This document shows positions 43,994 to 51,906 of a stretch of 64,000 nucleotides of DNA, piece after piece. Every line of letters begins with the position of its first letter. Within the stretch, counting starts at the first letter, position 1. Position numbers and translations under genes: made by a program. This DNA comes from Succinimonas sp045124755 (lineage in GTDB: Bacteria > Pseudomonadota > Gammaproteobacteria > Enterobacterales > Succinivibrionaceae), in assembly GCF_045124755.1 (NCBI RefSeq), contig NZ_JBGVMK010000052.1. The stretch is one strand, 5' to 3'. The notes under the pieces were generated by a model. It had not been told where the DNA came from. It did no database searches and worked only from the letters and a program-made list of their open reading frames with translations.

Positions 43994-44938
43994 ATGGCCG
44001 GAAGCAGTAGTAACGTTTCAGGAAACGGGGAAGCTCAGCCGTCCGGATCCTCATGCCTGACCAAGATTCTGGCGACTCTGGGGATATGCCTTCTCGGCAC
44101 CTTTGCCGGCATGGCCTTGCGGGAAAACATGACCGAGACTGTTTACCCGGAACCGGGAGCCTCCAAGTACTTCTACATTCAGGATTACAGCGGGGTGTTT
44201 TCGGAAGCGGCGGAAAAGTACATTTTTGATGAAGCCGTGAAGCTTAATCGGGACACCACGGCCCAGATCGTGGTGATGGCCGTGCCGAACACCAGTACCG
44301 AACCCCTGGAATCCTACAGCCTGAAAACCGCCAACAGACTGGGGATCGGATCCAAGGAGAAAAATAACGGCATTCTGATTCTCTTTACCACTGATGAGCC
44401 TCATGTCCGCATGGAGGTGGGGAAGGGACTTGAGGGAGCTATTCCGGATGCCATGGCGGGGCGGATTCTGGATGATTATGCCGTGGCTGACAAGAACAGC
44501 CGGCACTGGAGCCGGGCCGCCATGAACACCTTTACCGCCACGGCGGAAATTGTGTACCGGGAAAGCGGGAAGGAGGTTCCGGCCTCGCTTAAGCAGGTTA
44601 AAGAGGTTGCTGAAGGACAGGAAGGACAGACCTTCGGTGATATGAAGCTTCCGGAAGCCCGGCCGATTACCGCCGACGAGGACTATGAAACTCAGGTTGC
44701 AAACGGCTTTTTCAGCTTTCTCGGGCTTTCCATTATGCTGATCCCTTTCTACCTGGCATACCGGTTTTTTAAGAGTCTCTTTTCCGGAGGCAGCGGGAGC
44801 GGTTACACCGGAAGCGGCGGGAGTTACAGCCACAGCCGGAGTTCCGGCCGGAGCTATGGCAGCAGACGGAGCTCTTCCTCCGGGAGCAGCCACCGAGGCG
44901 GCGGCGGTGGTTTCCGGGGCGGCGGCGCCAGTCGTTAG
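43994..44938 (+). CDS. TPM-domain membrane protein (copy 2)
   Basis: A 314-residue paralogue of the preceding TPM protein. TM segment near residues 24-38, TPM domain about 50-200 (YIQDYSGVFSEAAEKYIFDEA, IVVMAVPNTSTE, NNGILILFTTDEPHVRMEVG, ILDDYAV), second TM near 240-260. The tail differs from copy 1: Ser/Arg/Gly-rich, ending in GGGGGFRGGGASR, the more typical YgcG-like ending. GGGAGGATATCTC gives a strong ribosome site. The catalytic or binding role of TPM domains is not settled; plant members are implicated in photosystem repair. Confidence 0.9.
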   Translation: MAGSSSNVSGNGEAQPSGSSCLTKILATLGICLLGTFAGMALRENMTETVYPEPGASKYFYIQDYSGVFSEAAEKYIFDEAVKLNRDTTAQIVVMAVPNTSTEPLESYSLKTANRLGIGSKEKNNGILILFTTDEPHVRMEVGKGLEGAIPDAMAGRILDDYAVADKNSRHWSRAAMNTFTATAEIVYRESGKEVPASLKQVKEVAEGQEGQTFGDMKLPEARPITADEDYETQVANGFFSFLGLSIMLIPFYLAYRFFKSLFSGGSGSGYTGSGGSYSHSRSSGRSYGSRRSSSSGSSHRGGGGGFRGGGASR

Positions 44939-45014
44939 GATACGGAGTCCCCGGGGCAGAGAGATCCGGGGACGGGGTGAGATGGCGGAGGAGACAGGAA
45001 GGAGGTTTTTGATC

Positions 45015-46010
45015 CTAATAGAGCTCATCCATAAGCTTCTCGGCGCGGGCCCGGTACTTTTGGGCGAGCCTTGGGTTCGGCTTGATGTCGTTTTGTTTTT
45101 TGCCCTTTTTCCTGCTGTCTTTCTTGCCTTCAGTTCCAGTGTTTTCAGTGTCAGCAGTCAGGCCCTTTTCATAGATATCCGCCAAAAGGGAGCAGCTGTC
45201 AGCATCCCCCAGGGTGCAGGCTTTATCTGTCAGAGCCAGGCCCTTTTTAACATCCTGCGGGACTTGTTTGCCCTTAAGGTAAAGCTCCCCCAGATGACTG
45301 CAGGCAAAGCCGTTTTTAAGGTTGCAGGACTTCTGAGCAAAGGGCTCGTAGATCTCCGGCTTGTCCCGGTTCTGGTTTTCGTATACGCGGGCCAGTTCGC
45401 CGCAGGCCAAAGCGGAGTCCTTGTCGCAGGCCTTTTTCAGATATTCGTACACATTATCAAATTCCGGGTCATTAGGCTGATAGCGGCTTTCGTAAATGAG
45501 TCCCAAAGATTCGCATGCTGAAATGTTCCCGGCGTCGCAAAAGTCTTCCAGGTATTCTCTGGCATTGTTGAAGCATTTGTCAGAGGGATGATAGCCGCCG
45601 TCCTTGCTGTCGTATTCGCAGTATTCTCCCGACAGGGCGTAAAGCTCTATAGCATGTTTGCATCCCTTATTGTCCTTAAGCTCGCAGGCCTTGCGGTAGA
45701 AGGCGATGGCCTTTTCAAAATCGAGAATCGTGCCGCCGTTCCCGGGCTGCAGGCCATAGTGATCTCCCAGAAGGATACAGGCTTCTGTGCTGGAGAGACT
45801 GCAGGCGTTAAGGAGATAGTTCTCTGCCTGGTCAAAGGCATCATCATCATAAAGCTCCAGATCATCGGCATCCTGGCGGTCTGCAGCCTGCAGGAGCTCC
45901 TTGCCTTTCTTCAGACATTCCTGAGCATCCTGGCACTCGGAGGCTGCTGCGGCCCAGGCGGTCAGAAGGCAGCAGGTCAAAAGAGCGAATCTGAGAATTC
46001 CTGAAATCAT
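45015..46010 (-). CDS. Secreted cysteine-rich Sel1-repeat protein
   Basis: A 331-residue protein with a signal peptide (MISGILRFALLTCCLL, cleavage near AAA-S). At least six Sel1-like repeats carry the Hcp-type pattern in which each repeat contains a pair of Cys that can form a disulfide (for example EACILLGDHYG, ACESLGLIYES, ACGELARVYEN, ACSHLGELYLKG, SCSLLADIYEKG). A Lys/Thr-rich linker near residue 290 precedes the last helix. Such proteins act in the periplasm as protein-binding adaptors. GGAG precedes the ATG. It is convergent with TPM copy 2. Confidence 0.88.
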   Translation of the reverse strand: MISGILRFALLTCCLLTAWAAAASECQDAQECLKKGKELLQAADRQDADDLELYDDDAFDQAENYLLNACSLSSTEACILLGDHYGLQPGNGGTILDFEKAIAFYRKACELKDNKGCKHAIELYALSGEYCEYDSKDGGYHPSDKCFNNAREYLEDFCDAGNISACESLGLIYESRYQPNDPEFDNVYEYLKKACDKDSALACGELARVYENQNRDKPEIYEPFAQKSCNLKNGFACSHLGELYLKGKQVPQDVKKGLALTDKACTLGDADSCSLLADIYEKGLTADTENTGTEGKKDSRKKGKKQNDIKPNPRLAQKYRARAEKLMDELY

Positions 46011-46070
46011 GGCGAAGCTCCGGAAGAAACAGTCAAGACTGAAAAAAAGAGTAGCACAGCCCCAGAGAAA

Positions 46071-46190
46071 AAGTCCAATTTAGCCGCCGGAGAAGGGCGA
46101 ATAATGGGAACTTGGCGGGAATATTGCGGGGGCGAGGCGGAAGAGTTTATAGAGAAAACTAAAAAGTGTCAGCACTGCTGACACAATTGA
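46071..46190. repeat. 120-bp direct repeat, copy A, with 19-bp dyad
   Basis: Matches copy B (46494-46613) at all but about two or three positions. Near its right end it contains a perfect 19-bp dyad, GTGTCAGCA-C-TGCTGACAC (46166-46184). Homology fades into imperfect similarity for about 25 nt beyond 46190. Confidence 0.8.
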
Positions 46191-46493
46191 GCTGGACGAA
46201 TCATTTGCTCATTTGAAGCAGATTTTGGCAAAATCCAGCGATCATTATAAAACTTAGCCGTAATGAAGGGGCGTAGGTAGAATCGCTTTTGATTCCTATT
46301 TGCAGGCCACTCTGTTTGAGGGAGGGAAAATAGTATCCTAGCTGCCATTGTCTCAGATCATCATGAATTCTCCCGTACTAAGCCGTGTTGTCTTCTTCAT
46401 CTGAGCAGAGGTGCCAGTAAGGGGCGGAGTTTGGGCGTTTTAGTGTCACCATTTAGTCATGCCTTATAACACAATGGTTTACTGTGTTTTTGC

Positions 46494-46613
46494 AAGTCCA
46501 ATTTAGCCGCCGGGGAAGGGCGAATAATGGGAACTTGGCGGGAATATTGCGGGGGTGAGGCGGAAGAGTTTATAGAGAAAACTAAAAAGTGTCAGCACTG
46601 CTGACACAATTGA
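46494..46613. repeat. 120-bp direct repeat, copy B, with 19-bp dyad
   Basis: Offset from copy A by exactly 423 nt. The dyad lies at 46589-46607. The two copies enclose 303 nt of unique sequence without a coding frame. Confidence 0.8.
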
Positions 46614-46873
46614 AGTTTGACGAATCTTTTGCTCATCATGCAGCAGTAAAAGCAATGAATAGCTGGCATTTTATATGCGCCTTGCTGTGAGCTTGAGCGT
46701 CAGATGGAGCGGTTGCTGCGTGCGGTATATGCTCTCCAAAAGCAAGCTGCTGCCGTAGCCGATGCACTCAGAGGAATCTCGTCATTATCAGGTTCGCAGC
46801 GATTACGATTTCTCATGCTATCCCTCATGTTTTATTCAATGTGTGCGGCTCAGTGGCTTTTGGGAAATTATTT

Positions 46874-47158
46874 TTACGTTTCATCAATCAGTTTTGCAAT
46901 CTGCTTCCACAGCCATGAATAAATGTGTCTGGTAAAATACAATCCTGCCAGACTCAAAATTACAATCATGTGAATGATACTTACAAAAAGAGGGACGTCT
47001 GACGGGTTTTTCGGAAGCATTATAATTACATAAAAAGTCGCCAGCAGAAAACCAAGGATTGTATATAACGGAAAAAGCACCAGTTGATCCAAGCATCCCG
47101 CGCATCCATCATCCTTGCTTATGGGGGTATCGTCCGTGCATAACACGTCATCGCACAT
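46874..47158 (-). CDS. Small two-TM membrane protein
   Basis: A 94-residue protein, not recognised. The start is the ATG of MCDDVLCTDD with AAGGGAGA seven nt upstream; the frame is open 63 codons further but that part overlaps the ABC ATPase gene. A Cys-rich N-terminus (CDDVLC, CAGC) is followed by two hydrophobic segments (LVLFPLYTILGFLLATFYV and FVSIIHMIVILSLAGLYF). It lies downstream of the ABC transporter genes on the same strand with a 130-nt gap. Confidence 0.6.
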   Translation of the reverse strand: MCDDVLCTDDTPISKDDGCAGCLDQLVLFPLYTILGFLLATFYVIIMLPKNPSDVPLFVSIIHMIVILSLAGLYFTRHIYSWLWKQIAKLIDET

Positions 47159-47288
47159 TCCAATCTCCCTTCGAACCTTCCTTTGCTGCCAGCAGTCCCG
47201 CCAGATGTCAGCAACGGATTTTCTCCCTTGGCCGGCCTTTTTACAAGAGCCAGAGAAATTCGGAGCAGGGGAACCCGGTTCTTCTCCC

Positions 47289-48143
47289 TTATTCCTTTGC
47301 AATCTGCCCCAGAAAGCTTTTAAGCCTGGGATCCCGGGGATTATCAAAGATCTCCTCCGGAGAGCCCTGTTCCTGAATGCCCTTGTTATCTAAAAACAGC
47401 ACCCGGTTTGACACCTTCCGGGCAAAATTCATTTCATGAGTGACCACCAGCATGGTCATGCCCTGCGCGGCCAGCCCCTTCATTACTTCCAGGACTTCGT
47501 TGACCATTTCCGGATCCAGAGCGCTGGTGGGTTCATCGAAGAGCACCACAGCAGGGGACATCATAAGAGCCCGGACAATGGCCGCCCGCTGCTGCTGTCC
47601 TCCGGAAAGCTGCGCGGGATATTTGTCGGCATGCATGGCAAGGCCCACCTTTTCCAGCAGTTCCTGAGCCCTGGCGTTCGCTTCCTGTTTGGAGCATATC
47701 TTATGGATCACCGGAGCCAGGGTAACATTTTCCCGAACCGTGAGATTGCTGAACAGGTTAAACTGCTGAAATACCATGCCGATTTTGGGACAGATCTCCA
47801 GGAGCGCTTCCGGCTTCAGAGCGGTAAGATCCTGCCCCTCAAAAAATATCTTCCCGGAGGTGGGCCTTTCCAGCAGGTTCAGCATTCTGATAAGGGTGGA
47901 CTTCCCGCAGCCGGAAGGGCCGATAATGGCAATGACATCCCCCTTGAAAACCTTCAGGGAGACATCCTTAAGCACTGTGTTCTGGCCGTAGGTTTTGCTG
48001 ATGTTCTGAGCCTCCAGAAGGGGAGCTTTGTCCAGATTCCGTCCGGCGGTGTTTTCCGAAGCTGCTGTCTCATGAGCAGTTGTCTCCGGCACTGCTTTTT
48101 CAGGCATGGCTTTCTCTGGTACGCCTGTATTATTACTTGTCAT
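47289..48143 (-). CDS. Polar amino-acid ABC transporter ATP-binding protein
   Basis: A 284-residue ATPase of the GlnQ/HisP type. Walker A GPSGCGKST, Q-loop VFQQFNLF, signature LSGGQQQR, Walker B VVLFDEPTSALD and the switch His in VVTHEM are all intact. The first 38 residues are an unusual low-complexity extension built of PEKA/PETT-like units before the domain begins at LLEAQNISKTYG. Its first codons overlap the end of the fused binding-protein/permease gene by 11 nt, so the two are coupled and form a complete importer. Confidence 0.93.
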   Translation of the reverse strand: MTSNNTGVPEKAMPEKAVPETTAHETAASENTAGRNLDKAPLLEAQNISKTYGQNTVLKDVSLKVFKGDVIAIIGPSGCGKSTLIRMLNLLERPTSGKIFFEGQDLTALKPEALLEICPKIGMVFQQFNLFSNLTVRENVTLAPVIHKICSKQEANARAQELLEKVGLAMHADKYPAQLSGGQQQRAAIVRALMMSPAVVLFDEPTSALDPEMVNEVLEVMKGLAAQGMTMLVVTHEMNFARKVSNRVLFLDNKGIQEQGSPEEIFDNPRDPRLKSFLGQIAKE

Positions 48144-49683
48144 TTTTCTTCATGCTCCTTTCCAGACGGGACACGCCTGCGGAGAGGGTGCCGATAATGA
48201 TGAGGTAGATCAGCGCCACCGCCAGGAGAGGCAGGAAGGCCTCAAAGGTGGTATTTCTGATAACCACGCCGCCCCGGGTGAGATCCATAAGGCCGATGTA
48301 GCCGCAGATGGAGGTTTCCTTGATGAGGGAAACGCCTTCGTTGGCCAGAGCCGGGAGAGAGTTCTTAAGGGCCTGCGGGAAAATAACGCGCCTTATCATG
48401 GTAAAGGGGCGGAGTCCCAGAGCATATCCGGCTTCGAACTGTCCCTTGGGAACGGACATGAACCCGGCGCGGAAGATCTCGGTGGTGTAGGCCATGGAAT
48501 TCAAGCCGAAGGCGATAATGGCTACCAGGATCTTGTCAATGTCCACCGCTGCAAATATGACGTAGTAGATAATGAGAAGCTGCACCATTACCGGGGTGCC
48601 TCTTATGATGTTCACGTACAGCCGGATAAGGAAGTTCAGCGCGGCAAAGCGGCGGGTGTGATAGTGCAGGACTCTGATGGTGGCCAGCACCGCGCCGCCC
48701 ATAAATCCCAGGAGGGCGGCAAATACGGAAATCACGATGGTGACGCCCAGACCTTTCACCAGAAGAAGCCAGCGATCTTCCTTTATGAAGTTTTCATAAA
48801 AGCGTTCCTTCAGGGACAGGTTATTCGCAAAACCGGTGGCAGAGGAAGGAACGATCACCATGATTCTCGTGGCGCAGATATCATTGGTGAAATTGATAAC
48901 CCGGGCTCGTTCCGCAGTTTTGGAAAACCCGGAAAATCCCGCCTGAACCTTGCCGGATGACACGGCATTGATAATGCTGTCAAACTCCATGCTTTCGATT
49001 TTCAGCTTCATGCCCAGACGGTCGGCGATAATGGCGGCGATTTCCATTTCGATGCCGGTAATGCGATTGTCCTTGTAAAACTCGTAGGGCGGAAAATCAG
49101 GACTGGTGGCAATGACGAAGTCTTCTCCCTCGGTCACTGTGGGCGTGTAATGAAAATTCTGGGTTCCGGTGACATAGGTATCGTAAAGCTGATCAAAGAT
49201 CTTATTCTCATTAACGTCATCGATAATGTCATTGATCCGGTGCAGGAGATCCTCCGATCCCTTGGGCAGAATGGCCGCATAGTTTTCGGTCTTAAACGGC
49301 GTGTCCAGAAGCTGGAGTCCGGGGTTGTCCGCCACGAATCTTTTGGCGGGAAGCTCGTCCATGACCACGGCATCCAGCTTGCCCTGATTGAGCGCGGCTA
49401 TGGCGTCCGGCGAGTTGTTATAGCGCTCCGCCAGAGGACAGTCATGGTTTTTCAGGTAGTCGTTAATGGCGATTTCCGTGGTGGTGCCGATCTGGACTCC
49501 CACCCGGGCCTGGCAGAGCTTTTCAATGGAGGTTACCTGAACAGAGCGCTCCTCGGCGGAACCGCAGGCAGTCAGAAAAAGCGGGGTCAGGGCCAGAAGA
49601 AGGAGGCCGGCCAGAATCCGGAAGATGCCGCGGGATCCTGGCGGAGTCATGCGGTGTTCTTTGCTGAAATTAAGGAAGATCAT
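48133..49683 (-). CDS. Fused substrate-binding protein/permease of amino-acid ABC transporter, with permuted binding domain
   Basis: A 516-residue protein. Lipoprotein-type signal with lipobox LTAC (Cys40). Then a binding domain whose halves are in reversed order. Residues 57-172 are what normally forms the second half (GVQIGTTTE, NNSPDAIAALNQGKLDAVVMD, then a C-terminal-type KIFDQLYDTYV). Residues 187-280 are what normally comes first (FVIATSPDFPPYEFYKDN, FDSIINAVSSGKVQAGFSG). The permease follows from about 290 (LLLVKGLGVTIVISV; the EAA-type loop EAGYALGLRPF, then IRRVIFPQALKNSLPAL). The tail KNDK ends in the ATPase gene start. A later in-frame ATG (49650) is possible, but neither start has a strong ribosome site. 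The substrate is a polar amino acid by family. Confidence 0.88.
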   Translation of the reverse strand: MIFLNFSKEHRMTPPGSRGIFRILAGLLLLALTPLFLTACGSAEERSVQVTSIEKLCQARVGVQIGTTTEIAINDYLKNHDCPLAERYNNSPDAIAALNQGKLDAVVMDELPAKRFVADNPGLQLLDTPFKTENYAAILPKGSEDLLHRINDIIDDVNENKIFDQLYDTYVTGTQNFHYTPTVTEGEDFVIATSPDFPPYEFYKDNRITGIEMEIAAIIADRLGMKLKIESMEFDSIINAVSSGKVQAGFSGFSKTAERARVINFTNDICATRIMVIVPSSATGFANNLSLKERFYENFIKEDRWLLLVKGLGVTIVISVFAALLGFMGGAVLATIRVLHYHTRRFAALNFLIRLYVNIIRGTPVMVQLLIIYYVIFAAVDIDKILVAIIAFGLNSMAYTTEIFRAGFMSVPKGQFEAGYALGLRPFTMIRRVIFPQALKNSLPALANEGVSLIKETSICGYIGLMDLTRGGVVIRNTTFEAFLPLLAVALIYLIIIGTLSAGVSRLERSMKKNDK

Positions 49684-50019
49684 AGAGGATCCCTAGCTGC
49701 TGTTTAAGTGAAACCGCTTTATTATACACATGAGCCGCCCGGGAATACCTTCTTTCATGCTATTTCTGCCGTGCGGGGCAAGGTTTTGCGGGGACAGGGT
49801 TTTGCGCTTGCGGCCGGATATGGGTTATCAGTGATTCCGCCATTGCTGCCCGGTATTCCGGCCCGGCAATCTCAGGAATTCATATCCGACTTGCGCAAAA
49901 CCCGCAAATGGCAATAATGGACAGTGACAGCAGCCCGGCTTCAGAACCTGAATGACAGTGTAACGAAACCTGAGGCGCCAGACGCTCTGAAAAGATGACC
50001 GCAAGCGAGTTTAAGCAAT
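49684..50019. other. Divergent intergenic region with transporter -10
   Basis: On the - strand TATAAT (complement of 49721-49726) is a good -10 for the transporter operon. From about 49896 the + strand carries the first, most diverged copy of the leader found before zinc-ribbon genes 2 to 4 (core AAATGGCAATAA). Confidence 0.5.
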
Positions 50020-51627
50020 ATGAAAACGAGCATTCCTGTGAACTTAACTGAAAAGCTGCTCTGCCCCTATTGTTCCGGGGAGCTTTCATACCGCATTTCC
50101 CGGCGTGAGGTTGCCTGCTCATTATGCGGCATGAAGCTTTCTCCGGAGGAATACGAAGCCGCCGCGGCTGCTAAAAGAGCCCGCCAGGAACGCTCTTCAT
50201 CCTCCTTGTCATCATCGTCCTTTTCCTCCGCATCCTCTCCGTTATCGTCTGCTTCATCTTCCGCTCCCGCGGCAAACCCGAAAGCCGGCAAGGCAAAAAA
50301 CAGATCTGCCGCTGCTCCTGATTATGTCTCCTGCGAACACTGCCGCCTTCTCTTAGGCCGCGGCATCGCAGATCTTCTGGGGGAATGCCCTCTCTGCGAC
50401 AGGACGATCCCCGGGGCAGAGAACAGCGCCGGAAGAAAACCGGCCGAGAACGCCAGCTTTGCGGCGCCGGATCTTATCGTGCCGTTTGCCAAGGAGAAGG
50501 AATTCTTTATTCAGAAATTCCGGAAGCATCTTAAAGCCCTGGAGTTTGCTCCTGACGCCATGCTTGCAGCCGGCATTGAGAGCGTTCGGGCTTTCTATGT
50601 CCCGGTGGTTCTTTTTGATGCGGAGGTATCCGGCGAGATGACCTTTCATGCCGAGGTGCTGACCGAGATTCTTACCAATAAATACGGTACCCAGTACAAG
50701 CTGCAGGAATTTGAGATAGAGGCGGCAGGAAGTCAGCTTTATTCCGGTTCTCCGGAAAATCTTGCCCTGGGGATCGGGGATGACGTTTTACGGAATCTGG
50801 AGCCCTTTGACAGCAAGGAAGCCCGGCCCTGGAGCCGGGTTTATGCCGCCATCCCGGACTTGACGGTTCCGGTTGTCGCCGGCGCTGATTATTTCGAGCT
50901 TTCCCGGCAGCGCTTTAAGGGGGCCTTTGAATATTTTCTGGCCAGGGGGGAGTTATTTAACAGCTTCAGCGTCACCAAGGAAAAGGTTTCGGTGATTCCT
51001 CTGAAGGTCTCCTATGCCTGGCTTCCGGTGTGGGTTATGAAGATGACTCCGGGCGGGACGGAGGCGCTTTGCTATATGAACGGCCAGACCGGAAAGATGG
51101 AGGCCGATATTCCGGTTTCCCAAGTTAAAATTCTGGGCTGGCTCTTTTCCGGGCTGCTGCTTCTGACCGGTGTTACGGCATGGTTCGCGGCGCCGATTTG
51201 GATGCCGGTAACAAACATTCCGGAGAACCTTTGCCTGGGAGTTATTTGCATGATTTTTCTGATGATGATCTATTCAGTGATTGCTCCGGTAAGATGGCTG
51301 TTTTCCGGGCGGCTTTCCTGGCGTATTACAGGTTCTCTTTTCGCCGGCGCCGGCATGGCTTTTGCCATTGCGGCCTTTTTCAGCGCCCCGGAGTATTGCT
51401 GGAGTACCCTCCTGTTCATGCCGGCCATGCTCGTTGGAGGCAGCTTAGTTATCGGTTATCGCTGGAACGGTATCAAAAGACGCATGGCGCGGAAGCTCAG
51501 TCAGGATCCCCGCAAAGAGGGAAGGGTCTATGCGGCAAAATCGTCTATGCGGTACCGCAGGAGCAGACAAATCTCAGAAAGCTACGTGTACAGGTGCAGA
51601 GAGTCTGTCGTATCATGTGCGGAATGA
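50020..51627 (+). CDS. TFIIB-type double zinc-ribbon membrane protein, paralogue 1 (YdjG-like)
   Basis: A 535-residue protein, first of six tandem paralogues. Two zinc ribbons: CPYC...CSLC (about residues 15-40) and CEHC...CPLC (about 105-130), joined by a Ser/Ala-rich linker. The next block has APDLIVPF, a helical segment, and AFYVPVVLFDAEVSGEM. Later comes the family signature SYAWLPVWVM followed by YMNGQTGKMEADIPVS. Four hydrophobic segments lie between about 370 and 490, and a basic tail (GRVYAAKS, then RYRRSRQ) ends the chain. This is the layout of TFIIB-zinc-ribbon membrane proteins such as Bacillus YdjG. Ribbons are expected in the cytoplasm; the function is not established. Confidence 0.85.
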   Translation: MKTSIPVNLTEKLLCPYCSGELSYRISRREVACSLCGMKLSPEEYEAAAAAKRARQERSSSSLSSSSFSSASSPLSSASSSAPAANPKAGKAKNRSAAAPDYVSCEHCRLLLGRGIADLLGECPLCDRTIPGAENSAGRKPAENASFAAPDLIVPFAKEKEFFIQKFRKHLKALEFAPDAMLAAGIESVRAFYVPVVLFDAEVSGEMTFHAEVLTEILTNKYGTQYKLQEFEIEAAGSQLYSGSPENLALGIGDDVLRNLEPFDSKEARPWSRVYAAIPDLTVPVVAGADYFELSRQRFKGAFEYFLARGELFNSFSVTKEKVSVIPLKVSYAWLPVWVMKMTPGGTEALCYMNGQTGKMEADIPVSQVKILGWLFSGLLLLTGVTAWFAAPIWMPVTNIPENLCLGVICMIFLMMIYSVIAPVRWLFSGRLSWRITGSLFAGAGMAFAIAAFFSAPEYCWSTLLFMPAMLVGGSLVIGYRWNGIKRRMARKLSQDPRKEGRVYAAKSSMRYRRSRQISESYVYRCRESVVSCAE

Positions 51628-51906
51628 CTTTCGGATAAAGGCTCCCAGCCGGAATTGCCGCCGGCGCGGAGCAGGGTGATCCGGAGGGGCATAGCGGTAT
51701 CGGCGCGGACAGACAGGCTGCTGACAAAAGACCGCGGGGGCAGCTGAGCGGCTTCGGATCCCCGGAATGTCTCCCCCTTGCGTAAAAACCGCAAATGGCA
51801 ATAACGGACAGGGATAATATTCCGGCGACGGAAATAAATGACAGCGTAACGGGCAGGGGAAATAAGCCCGCCGAAACAGCGCGATCCCAAGCGGAGTTTG
51901 AGCAAT

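Larger units (their letters stand above)
46011..46873. other. Intergenic region with a 120-bp direct repeat
   Basis: No supported gene in 860 nt. Two copies of a 120-bp element lie at 46071-46190 and 46494-46613. A 72-codon frame on + from 46704 has no ribosome site and runs into the next gene, so it is not called. Confidence 0.5.

Noticed and set aside
44051..45028. 325-codon open frame antisense to TPM copy 2
   Set aside because: Low-complexity Ala/Pro start produced by the Gly/Ser-rich tail on the other strand; no ribosome site.
46704..46922. 72-codon frame on + strand
   Set aside because: No ribosome site, runs over the end of the small membrane-protein gene, no recognisable features.
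48106..48960. 284-codon open frame antisense to the fused permease
   Set aside because: Shadow of the transporter gene, rich in His/Gly/Asp with no protein family.
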